Position numbers and translations under genes: made by a program. The notes beneath the pieces are model-generated. The model was given only the letters and a program-made list of their open reading frames with translations, was not told the DNA's origin and searched no databases. Positions 47,175 to 54,867 of a stretch of 64,000 nt of DNA are shown here, piece by piece. Origin of the DNA: Terriglobia bacterium (GTDB lineage: Bacteria > Acidobacteriota > Terriglobia > Bryobacterales > Bryobacteraceae); NCBI GenBank assembly GCA_021325235.1, contig JAJPHN010000014.1, forward strand, positions 62,001 to 126,000, in the 5' to 3' direction. Every line of letters starts with the position of its first letter. Positions within the stretch are counted from its first letter, which is position 1.

Positions 47175-47188
47175 TGCAAGCGCTTTCA
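47175..47188. promoter_or_regulatory. LacI-family (cre-like) operator
   Basis: TGCAAGCGCTTTCA is a 14-base palindrome with one mismatch, built on the AAGCGCTT centre that LacI/GalR/CcpA-type repressors recognise. It ends 8 bases upstream of the -35 box of the arabinofuranosidase promoter. A LacI-family gene lies 0.5 kb away at 47655. A related half-site (CAAGCGC) occurs at 47624-47630, upstream of that regulator's own start. Confidence 0.65.
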
Positions 47189-47530
47189 GCTGCCACACAG
47201 CTGCTTCGCTCGTGCCCGAACTTCTCCGAGGGCGCCGGCCGGATCCTGCCCGAGCGATTCCGCCCGCAGCCACTGTTCGATGGCCCAAAGCAGATCGGAA
47301 ACTCGCGGGTCGGCCTGCAATGGATGCGGTGTTCCCTGCGGTGCTGATTCAGCAGGTTCCCCCTCCGCCCGATCGTCTTCCAGAATCGTGTAGCAGACGG
47401 CAATACACTCGTCGCAGATGTATGCGTGCGGATACGGGTCCGCACTCGAAATAAGTTTGCCGACCGTATCCTGGCTCTTATGGCAGAACGAGCATTGCAA
47501 TGAGTCGCTGCCGTGTGCTGATTGCTTCAT
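47186..47530 (-). CDS. Stand-alone ClpX-type zinc-finger protein
   Basis: 114 residues. The first half is a ClpX N-terminal zinc-binding domain (about 10-52): CSFCHKSQDTVGKLI and later YICDECIAVC, giving the four-Cys zinc site CxxC/CxxC. No AAA+ ATPase follows. The second half (about 55-114) is an acidic then helical region (RVSDLLWAIEQWLRAES). The domain recruits substrates or adaptors to ClpXP, so this may be an adaptor or competitor. That role is inferred. Its last codons overlap the LacI-type operator. Confidence 0.8.
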   Translation of the reverse strand: MKQSAHGSDSLQCSFCHKSQDTVGKLISSADPYPHAYICDECIAVCYTILEDDRAEGEPAESAPQGTPHPLQADPRVSDLLWAIEQWLRAESLGQDPAGALGEVRARAKQLCGS

Positions 47531-47654
47531 TCCGCTGTGAGCCTTTGCTTACCGTAACAGGTATTTGTGTGCGTAAACAATCACACCGATTCCCGTCCTC
47601 TTACCTGAATTGAGGTTGCGGTTCAAGCGCCAGAGATAATATCAGCAGCCGGGG

Positions 47655-48650
47655 ATGAACTTAGAAGAAGTCGCCAAATTAGCGAGGGTTTCCACCGCAA
47701 CCGTCTCGCGTGTGCTGAACAACGTGGGGCCGGTGCGCGCCTCCACCCGAGCGCGCGTTCTCAAAGCTGTCGAAGAGCTGAAGTACACGCCCAATCTGCA
47801 CGCGCGCAATCTGGCGGGCGGCAAGAGCCGGACGTTCGGGATGATCGTTTCCAATCTCGAGAATCCCTTCTTTTTTGACGTGTTCAAAGCTGCTGAGCAG
47901 ACAGCACGCGCCCACGGCTTCGAGATCGTGCTGGCCAATACCGACTACGATCCCGAGCATCTGGTGCGGAATCTTCGGCTGATGCTGGGCCGCCGCGTCG
48001 CCGGCATGGCGCTCGTGATCTCCGAAATGGATCCGGCCGTGAACCAGGAATTTGCGGAACTCGACATTCCGGCAGTGTTCTACGACGTCGGCTCCCCGCA
48101 GCATAACGTGGCCAATATCACCGTGAATTACGGAAAGGGCATCGAGCGGGCCGTGCATTACCTGCATGCGCTCGGCCATACGCGGATGGCGTTTGTGGGC
48201 CACCATCCGAGCCTTGGGCCGCTCAGTATTCGCGAACGCGTCTTTCGCGAAACAGTAGGCGAATTTGCTTCCGCCATCGACTGGAAAGTCGTTGCCAGCG
48301 CGGATACGATCGACGGCGGCCGCCAGGCTACTCGCGAACTGCTCGCCTCGGGGCTCGATCCGACCGCCATCATCTGCGTCAACGACTTCATGGCGCTCGG
48401 CGTGCTGCACGAGCTGCGCGATTGCGGTAGGCAGGTGCCGTACGACGTTTCGGTCACCGGCTTCGATAACATCAAGCTCGCCGAAGTGGCGTGGCCGCCG
48501 CTCACAACTGTCCATATTCCGCGCGACCGCATCGGCCAGATGATGGTGCAGGTCTTGATGACTCCGGAGGCTTCATCGGAGCGCGGCCGCAACTTCGTGA
48601 TCGATCCCGAGTTCGTCGTGCGCGCTTCTACCGGGCCCGTGCGCAGTTAG
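47655..48650 (+). CDS. LacI-family transcriptional regulator
   Basis: 331 residues. The N-terminal LacI helix-turn-helix (about 1-55: LEEVAKLARVSTATVSRVLNN, then the hinge helix near ARNLAGG) precedes a periplasmic-binding-protein-like sugar domain (about 60-330; GMIVSNLENPFFFDV and ICVNDFMALGVLHELR). By position next to a GH51-araA operon with a matching operator, it probably controls arabinan or arabinose use. This is inferred from context. A half-operator upstream suggests it also controls itself. Confidence 0.9.
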   Translation: MNLEEVAKLARVSTATVSRVLNNVGPVRASTRARVLKAVEELKYTPNLHARNLAGGKSRTFGMIVSNLENPFFFDVFKAAEQTARAHGFEIVLANTDYDPEHLVRNLRLMLGRRVAGMALVISEMDPAVNQEFAELDIPAVFYDVGSPQHNVANITVNYGKGIERAVHYLHALGHTRMAFVGHHPSLGPLSIRERVFRETVGEFASAIDWKVVASADTIDGGRQATRELLASGLDPTAIICVNDFMALGVLHELRDCGRQVPYDVSVTGFDNIKLAEVAWPPLTTVHIPRDRIGQMMVQVLMTPEASSERGRNFVIDPEFVVRASTGPVRS

Positions 48651-48695
48651 ACTCTGCTGGAATAGCCGCAGCTTAATCGAGGACCAACGTCGCGC

Positions 48696-50897
48696 TCAGT
48701 CTTTATCCTGATCGAATAGCGAAGTCCGGTCGATCTTTTCGCCCTTGAAGTAAACGCTGTTGATGTGCTCCGTGACGCCGATGTCCTGCAGCGGATCGCC
48801 ATCGAGCAACAGGAACGTCGCATCGCGCCCGGGCTGGATCAGTCCGATGCGATCATCGGCCCGAAGCACCTTCGCCGCATTGTAGGTAGCCGCTTGGAGA
48901 GCAATCGCAGGCGGAATACCATCCTGAACCCAAAGTTCGAGCTCGTGCTGCACTGTCGGCCCGTGCACAACCAGCAGATTGCCGGCATCGGTTCCGGTAA
49001 TCAGCAGCACCCCGCTCGCGTAAGCCGCCTTCAGATTGCCGCGAACGTTGTCCCAGACATGCTCAAAGGGTGCCGCTGGCTTTTCCGGCTTGTTCTTTTT
49101 GAGAAAGGCGCGCGTGTCCTCGAGCAGATCACCTGGTCCGACCTGCTGCAGCAGCGAGCGGTTCAATAGCTCCGGGTTGCCATTGTGCAGGTAAAGCAGA
49201 CCTTCGTAGATGCTGAGCGTCGGGTCGTATGCAATCTGCTTTGCCTTCATGTCTGCGAAAAGTGCCGGCGGAACGGGCAGTTCCATCGAGCCATGCTCAA
49301 TCGAGTTCGTTCCGGCGGTAATCGCATCGCGCATATCGGTGGTATTTCCGGTGTGCGTTGCGGAGGGCAGGTTGTCTTTCTTGGCCTCCGCGATCACCGC
49401 ATCGTAGATGTTGGTATCCAGTCGGTTGAACAAGCCCCATTCGGCATTTCCCGACTCAAGAACGGCCTTGATGCCGTCCACGCCGGATTTTTTCAGTGCA
49501 TCCACCTGCTGGCGGGCTTCGTCGGCCGATTTCGGTTCGCGCAGAAATTCTGCCTTTGCTTGCTGTTTCGCCTGGTCGGGGAAGTTCGCGATGAGTTCTT
49601 CGGGATGTCCGCCCGCCGCCGTGAACAAAGGTCCGCAAACGAAAAGCTCGGCGCCGAGATAGCGGCCTGATCTCACCAATTCCCGCCATTCCAGCGAGGA
49701 ATGCAGAAAATCGCCGGTACTGCGTATCGCGGTGATGCCGCTATAGAGATACGCTGCCAAACGGCGTTTCGCCAACTTCGGGTCCGCGTATTTCGCTGCC
49801 TCTTTGTACACGCCGCCCGGTGCGCCGATATGAACGTGCATGTCGATCAGTCCCGGCAGCAGAGTTTTGCCGGAACCATCGACGATCTCCGCATGAAGCG
49901 CTTTGGGATCGGAAGGCGGCGTGCCGAAAACCTGCGCGATCTTTCCGTCCCGCACGAGAACGGCGCCTTTTTCAATTACGGTCCCGTTCCCCACGAAGAC
50001 CTTCACGTTCTGCACAAGAGTCGACCCGCGCCGCATCAGAGTGCGCGTGAGCATCTTCGTCTTCTCGACGTTCTGCAAGGTGCGCGCCTGGTAAACACCC
50101 ATGAATACGAAGGGCGCGAGTACCGCTAACAGCCACAGCTTCGCGCTGGCGGCGATCTTCTCTTCCTTTTCCCAGCGAAACAGCTTTGTGCCGAGCACCA
50201 GCGCAACCCCGAGCGTCACCACCAGCGCAATCACGGGAATGATGTTGCTGAAAAAACTCTCGCCGCCGAGCATCAGACTCTGCAAACCCTGGAACAGGTA
50301 GGTCGCCGGCAAAAACTGTGCGATCTTTTGCAGCCAGACGGGCATCATGCTGAGCGGAAACGTGGCCCCGCTCAGGAACAGCATCGGCAGATACAGCAGC
50401 TGTGTGATGATCGACATCTCCTGCATCGAATTCACCACGCCCGCGATGATCATGCCGAGAGAGCGGAAGGCAATCACGCCGATCGATAGAAAAATCAGAA
50501 TCGAAATCAGATTGTGTGGAAGCGGCGCGCGGTAAATCACCTTGCCGAAGAAGAAAAAGAGAAAAACGGAGGGCAGGAATGCGACCAGCCCAGAGGCGAT
50601 TCCGGCCACAATAATCGGCAGCGGCCCTACTGGCGCTACCTTGAAGCGCCGCAGTACATTGGTTTCACGATCCTGTACGGCGCGCATACCCGCGCCGAAG
50701 AAACCGTTGCCGAGCACACCGATGATCAGCACCATCGTGATCACCTGCGTCATCGCGCCCGAACTCTCCGAGACATGAAAGGATTGCGCGAAAAGAAAAA
50801 AGAAACTCAGTGGGAAAAGATAACTGAAGAACAGCACCGAGCGGTCGCGCGCCATCAGCCGGAGATTGCTCTTGATCTGCGCGATGTAGGGACGCAT
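48696..50897 (-). CDS. ABC-2 type permease fused in frame to a metal-dependent amidohydrolase
   Basis: 733 residues in one frame. Residues 1-240 are a six-helix ABC-2 permease (helices near 21-38, 51-70, 96-118, 128-153, 162-180 and 218-238), with the SLGMIIAGVVNSMQEM and LSGATFPLSMMP motifs. A seventh helix (about 253-269) looks like a signal-peptide core. Residues ~292-725 are a complete imidazolonepropionase/prolidase-like amidohydrolase with all metal residues: H354-x-H356, K477, H515, H535 and D637. With the permease C-terminus inside, the seventh helix would place the enzyme in the periplasm. Its ATPase partner ends 3 bases upstream. The chemistry acted on is unknown. I know no characterised protein of this build. 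Confidence 0.88.
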   Translation of the reverse strand: MRPYIAQIKSNLRLMARDRSVLFFSYLFPLSFFFLFAQSFHVSESSGAMTQVITMVLIIGVLGNGFFGAGMRAVQDRETNVLRRFKVAPVGPLPIIVAGIASGLVAFLPSVFLFFFFGKVIYRAPLPHNLISILIFLSIGVIAFRSLGMIIAGVVNSMQEMSIITQLLYLPMLFLSGATFPLSMMPVWLQKIAQFLPATYLFQGLQSLMLGGESFFSNIIPVIALVVTLGVALVLGTKLFRWEKEEKIAASAKLWLLAVLAPFVFMGVYQARTLQNVEKTKMLTRTLMRRGSTLVQNVKVFVGNGTVIEKGAVLVRDGKIAQVFGTPPSDPKALHAEIVDGSGKTLLPGLIDMHVHIGAPGGVYKEAAKYADPKLAKRRLAAYLYSGITAIRSTGDFLHSSLEWRELVRSGRYLGAELFVCGPLFTAAGGHPEELIANFPDQAKQQAKAEFLREPKSADEARQQVDALKKSGVDGIKAVLESGNAEWGLFNRLDTNIYDAVIAEAKKDNLPSATHTGNTTDMRDAITAGTNSIEHGSMELPVPPALFADMKAKQIAYDPTLSIYEGLLYLHNGNPELLNRSLLQQVGPGDLLEDTRAFLKKNKPEKPAAPFEHVWDNVRGNLKAAYASGVLLITGTDAGNLLVVHGPTVQHELELWVQDGIPPAIALQAATYNAAKVLRADDRIGLIQPGRDATFLLLDGDPLQDIGVTEHINSVYFKGEKIDRTSLFDQDKD

Positions 50898-50900
50898 TGG

Positions 50901-51830
50901 TTACTCCCTCAGCTTCTTTCCGGTGAGCTCGATAAAGACATCTTCAAGAGTCGGCCGCTTCAGATGAATATCGGCCAGCTTCAGGCCGCAGCCATCGACG
51001 TAGCGAACCAGCTCCACCACGGCTGCGGCGGGCTCGTCCGTCTGCAGGGAAATCGTCCGGCCGTTGTCTGCAAAGCTGCATTTCGCACCCTGCACAAGCG
51101 GCGGCAGATTCTCCGGCGGTATCGGCGCGCTGGCTGTCACTTCCACTACGGTGAGTCCGAGAACGCGCTGTTGAATTTCGCGCGGCTTGCCCTGTTCAAT
51201 GATCTTGCCGCCATCGATGATGGCCACGCGATCGCACAGGCGTTCGGCTTCCTCGATGTAATGTGTCGTCAGCAGGATCGTTTTGCCGGCCGCCTTGAGT
51301 TCTTCGATGATCGTATGGATCTCGTGGCGGACCTGCGGATCGAGCCCGGTCGTCGGCTCGTCCAGGAACAAAATGGCCGGGTCGTTGAGCAGCGCAAGAG
51401 CGAGTGCAACCCGCTGTTTCTGTCCGCCCGAAAGTGTTTTGTAAAACGCGTCGCGTTTCTCCCAGAGCTGAAGCCGCTTAAGAAGTTTGTCGCGATCCGT
51501 GTGACGGTCGTAAAAGGCATCGAAGAGCTCAAGCGCTTCGTGTGTCTTCATTTTGTCCGGTAGATTCGTGGCCTGCAGGCAGACACCGATCTGATTCTTC
51601 ACTTCGCGGCTGTTCACTGCCGGATCGAACCCAAGCACGGATACTTCGCCACTCGTGCGCGGACGAAGCCCTTCCAGGATTTCGACCGTAGTCGTCTTTC
51701 CCGCGCCATTCGGGCCAAGCAATCCGAAGACTTCCCCGGTTTCAACTGCCAGATCGATCCCCCGCACCGCCTCCACCGCGCCGTATCTCTTCGTTAACCC
51801 GCGCGCTTCGATCGCCGGTCGCTCGTTCAT
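50901..51830 (-). CDS. ABC transporter ATP-binding protein (ABC-2/DrrA type)
   Basis: 309 residues with a full nucleotide-binding domain: Walker A GLLGPNGAGKTTT, signature LSGGQKQRVALA, Walker B ILFLDEPTTGLDP and the H-loop TTHYIEEAERL. The C-terminal ~85 residues are the DUF4162-like extension of DrrA/CcmA-type exporters. It powers the neighbouring permease-amidohydrolase, which starts 3 bases later. Its own start overlaps the methyltransferase stop by 4 bases (ATGA). Confidence 0.94.
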   Translation of the reverse strand: MNERPAIEARGLTKRYGAVEAVRGIDLAVETGEVFGLLGPNGAGKTTTVEILEGLRPRTSGEVSVLGFDPAVNSREVKNQIGVCLQATNLPDKMKTHEALELFDAFYDRHTDRDKLLKRLQLWEKRDAFYKTLSGGQKQRVALALALLNDPAILFLDEPTTGLDPQVRHEIHTIIEELKAAGKTILLTTHYIEEAERLCDRVAIIDGGKIIEQGKPREIQQRVLGLTVVEVTASAPIPPENLPPLVQGAKCSFADNGRTISLQTDEPAAAVVELVRYVDGCGLKLADIHLKRPTLEDVFIELTGKKLRE

Positions 51831-52501
51831 GCTTGATCTTGAACATTGTAGAGGAGTGCCCTTGCGCCCGTGCTTAGCGTGCGGTCCTCGATCCGCCGCA
51901 GGAAGCGATGCTGCATCGCTTCTCGCGCGAATCTCTCGCTCGAGAGCGTACCGGTAAAAAGAAGTCGCAGCGGCCGCGGATGCTCCCGATACGACTCCCC
52001 GACTCGCTCCAGAAGCATTCGAAGAGCAGCGCCCGAGAGCGGGTTGAAAAGAAATATCAGCGTCGTATCCCGCGGGATCGAATATTCGAGCGCGTTGGCA
52101 TTCACGATTTCCACCTCACCGCAAACGGTTTTCTGCCGAATTCGAGCAACGTTCTGGCGGGCGAGCGCGCAAAGCTCGGAAGAAATCTCAACCCCAATGA
52201 CTCTGCGGAAGGGATGCATCGCCGCCACACAAACCGCCCGTCCCATCCCGGAGCCAACATCGAGGAACACGTCGTCGCGCGAAACGGATGCGAGCGCGAG
52301 CGATTCATCCAGATCGCGATAACTGACGGGCTGGTAGTGAACGAAATCGGGCGAGCCCGTATCCGGCGCATTTACACTCGAAGTGGCGATCCCGAAGCTC
52401 CGGTCGCGGGAACCGTCGAGCAGGCGATCGAGTGCCCAGGTGATCGTAGCGCCCGGCCCGGCGCGCAAACGAAAAAACAGTTCCGCCGCGAGTTCGCGCA
52501 T
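51827..52501 (-). CDS. Class I SAM-dependent methyltransferase (first of two in the operon)
   Basis: 224 residues from the ATG at 52501, which shares one base with the preceding stop; a GTG at 52504 is the alternative. The SAM-binding core is DVFLDVGSGMGRAVCVAA (motif I), then VIGVEISSELCALARQN and LIFLFNPLSG. The fold resembles DOT1-like or generic small-molecule methyltransferases, and the substrate is not evident. It lies between a membrane glycosyltransferase and an ABC exporter, so a glycan or glycolipid acceptor is likely. Confidence 0.82.
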   Translation of the reverse strand: MRELAAELFFRLRAGPGATITWALDRLLDGSRDRSFGIATSSVNAPDTGSPDFVHYQPVSYRDLDESLALASVSRDDVFLDVGSGMGRAVCVAAMHPFRRVIGVEISSELCALARQNVARIRQKTVCGEVEIVNANALEYSIPRDTTLIFLFNPLSGAALRMLLERVGESYREHPRPLRLLFTGTLSSERFAREAMQHRFLRRIEDRTLSTGARALLYNVQDQA

Positions 52502-54162
52502 CACGGCTGCCCTTCGCTCAGGCGCGGGGGTGTGTTGTCGGGCTCGAGATAAACAACCTTGCGGTCCGGATAGTAGCCGATGAGCTGCCGGTCGTCTTGC
52601 GGGCCCAGATCGCGCGCAAACACGATGCGTGTGCTATCAATGGAGGCCGCGTTCCAGACCCATTCGTCCTGAAAAATGTGGTGCGGAGAATAGTGTACGA
52701 AGACGAGCAGTTTGCCCGGGATACGCGCGAGCTGATCGGCCACAAACACCCGCCGTTGCGCGGAGCTCGGATGAGTGATCGCGTCCCAGGTCTCGTACCG
52801 GAGCAGCGGATGCAGGTTGCCGGGCCGTTCAAAAAGATGAAGGCTGTACCAGAGCGCGAACTCCGCCACGCAAAGAAGCAGCAGCACGCGAGCCACCTGC
52901 GCGCCGACTGCTTCGCCGCGGATCTCGATTTGCGAAATGCGCCGCAATCCGGCAACCGCCACCAGCAGGAACAGACACGTAACCGCCGCCAGGTAATGCG
53001 CCAGGAGATACGGAAACAGGTTTGTACCCAGAGCGAACACGGCCAGCGAAGCGGCAGCCCATTGATGCACCCGGTTGCGCAAAGTGAAAAGAAAGGCGAA
53101 CAAAGCCAGGTAGAGCGGCGGCAGGAAGAAGAAGCGGTAGTCGCGCACGCGGTACTCGAGCCGGAGAAGAAAGTGCGAAACGGAATCCCGGTCTGGTCCG
53201 TGCATGAGCAGTTGGGAACGATACTCGAGGTCCTGCTCGCGGGTAAGCGGAACGTGCGGTGTAGCCGGCTTCTCGATCGTGAGCGTGGTCGGGACGCCGT
53301 ATTGGTACTGGCTCAATGCCTCCGGTAAATTACCAAACGAACCCGTTACGGCCTTGTTGTGCAGGAGCATCAGAATCACGGCTGGCGCGAGTGCGGTCGA
53401 AGCCAAAGCAAGCGCGCGGGGGCTAAGCCGCTGCTTTGAAAACGCAAAAAAGAGGCAAACTGTTGTGAACAGCAGCAGCGATTCGAATGGACGCGTAAGC
53501 AGATGAAGTCCGAGCCCCGCGCCGAGTAAAAGAGGGATTGGCTTCGTTTTTTCAAGCCGGGGCAGGGCACCGAAAACCAGACATCCGACCGCCGCGGGGA
53601 GCGCCCCTCCCCAATAGCAGTTCATCCACAGGCAGAGCGGGCCGAACTGAATAACGGCGAGCACGCCTCCCGCCAGCGCCCAGACCGGCGGCACATAGGC
53701 GCGGAGCATCCAGTACGAAAGGCTGCAGAGCGCGCCGGTGGCGATTAGAACTCCGGTCCAGGCAAAGCCCGAAATCGCGCGGCCAAAGGCGAGCATGAGT
53801 CCCTGGCCGAGGGGGTAAATGGAGCTGTAGGTCGGCTGCTGGAGTACAAAAAACGTCTCGAAAAACTGGTGAAGCGCATGGGGCGGATTTGCCAGCCGGA
53901 AATGCAGCAAGGTATCCGCGACAAGCAGATGGCTGAACTCGTCGTAGAAGTTCGGAACCGGAACCGGATGGTCCGGCAGCAGCGCGAGACGGAGAAGAAT
54001 TGGCGTAACGAACAGCAGAATCATTATGAGTTGGGTTCGTTCCGCAAAAACGCGGACCCGTGCGCGCAGAGCCGGGGTCCAGAGAAAAGCGAAGATAACG
54101 AGAACGGCCGCGAGCCAGACTTCCAGCCAGTCGGCAGGCCCGAACGTATTGTTGACGGGCAT
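52501..54162 (-). CDS. GT39/mannosyltransferase-like polytopic membrane protein, copy 1
   Basis: 553 residues with about ten membrane helices and a ~110-residue extracytoplasmic C-terminal domain. After the first helices an acidic loop NFYDEFSHLLVADT supplies the Asp-Glu pair typical of polyprenyl-phosphate-sugar transferases (GT-C fold). A long loop follows with LANPPHALHQFFETFF and PTYSSIYPLGQG. The same loop (LANPPHPLSQFFEAVF, PTYSSIYPPGQG) and the same C-terminal EPDNTPPRL-type ending occur in the gene at 54864, so these are paralogues. It probably transfers a sugar from a lipid carrier on the outer face. Confidence 0.78.
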   Translation of the reverse strand: MPVNNTFGPADWLEVWLAAVLVIFAFLWTPALRARVRVFAERTQLIMILLFVTPILLRLALLPDHPVPVPNFYDEFSHLLVADTLLHFRLANPPHALHQFFETFFVLQQPTYSSIYPLGQGLMLAFGRAISGFAWTGVLIATGALCSLSYWMLRAYVPPVWALAGGVLAVIQFGPLCLWMNCYWGGALPAAVGCLVFGALPRLEKTKPIPLLLGAGLGLHLLTRPFESLLLFTTVCLFFAFSKQRLSPRALALASTALAPAVILMLLHNKAVTGSFGNLPEALSQYQYGVPTTLTIEKPATPHVPLTREQDLEYRSQLLMHGPDRDSVSHFLLRLEYRVRDYRFFFLPPLYLALFAFLFTLRNRVHQWAAASLAVFALGTNLFPYLLAHYLAAVTCLFLLVAVAGLRRISQIEIRGEAVGAQVARVLLLLCVAEFALWYSLHLFERPGNLHPLLRYETWDAITHPSSAQRRVFVADQLARIPGKLLVFVHYSPHHIFQDEWVWNAASIDSTRIVFARDLGPQDDRQLIGYYPDRKVVYLEPDNTPPRLSEGQP

Positions 54163-54168
54163 CGCCGC

Positions 54169-54867
54169 TCAGGTCTCTTTCACAGCAATCGCAATCAGCG
54201 AGGTGGCTGGCCAGGGCAGGTAGCGATCGACGCGCCGGACGAACGGGACCACGGCATTGAACAGAAGCAGTTGCGTGTTGCTGAGCGTTCGACGGCGAAG
54301 AATACGCGAATTGAGGATCCAGCCGGGCAGGGTAGCGCGATTGAACTGCAGCATGCGGTCGAGCCGGAAACCTGCAGCCCGCATTTTCCCTCTCAGCTCG
54401 CGCCTCGAATAGCGGCGCTGGTGTTCGAGCACCTCGTCGAGCGACCCGAACGCGATTTTGCACTGCGGCACAAGCACGATGGTGAGGCCGCCCGGACGAA
54501 GGGAATCGTGGATATTGCGCAAAGTGGCTTCGTCGTCCGGGATGTGCTCGAGAACATTCAGCGCGATGACGGTATCGAAGCGCTCGCGGAGGCTCTCGAA
54601 GGCAGATGGATCCGCGGCATCGGAAAAGAGCCTGTCCACGTTCGTCTGTTGCGGCAAACGCCGCTGCAGCGCTTCCAGGTGCTCTTCTTCGGTATCGAGC
54701 GCAACGTAGTGATCCGCAAGCGGGCTGAGGAATTCGGTGAGATTACCGATTCCGGCGCCGATTTCGAGAACGTTGCCGCGAACAAACGGCGCAATCGTAT
54801 CCGCCATCCAGCGGTTGAAGTGCCGGGCCCGCGCCATCTGGAACAGCATTTCTGTTCCGGGGTTCAT
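54169..54867 (-). CDS. Class I SAM-dependent methyltransferase (second of two)
   Basis: 232 residues from the ATG at 54867, which overlaps the upstream glycosyltransferase stop by 4 bases. The frame is open further up, but the longer form would lie within that gene. Motif I is VLEIGAGIGNLTEFL, followed by HYVALDTEEEHLEAL and a VIALNVLEHIPDDEATL stretch characteristic of UbiE/COQ5-like (Methyltransf_11/12) enzymes. It ends with a hydrophobic C-terminus (LPWPATSLIAIAVKET). It is unlike the methyltransferase at 51827 in detail, so the pair is not a simple duplication. Confidence 0.85.
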   Translation of the reverse strand: MNPGTEMLFQMARARHFNRWMADTIAPFVRGNVLEIGAGIGNLTEFLSPLADHYVALDTEEEHLEALQRRLPQQTNVDRLFSDAADPSAFESLRERFDTVIALNVLEHIPDDEATLRNIHDSLRPGGLTIVLVPQCKIAFGSLDEVLEHQRRYSRRELRGKMRAAGFRLDRMLQFNRATLPGWILNSRILRRRTLSNTQLLLFNAVVPFVRRVDRYLPWPATSLIAIAVKET

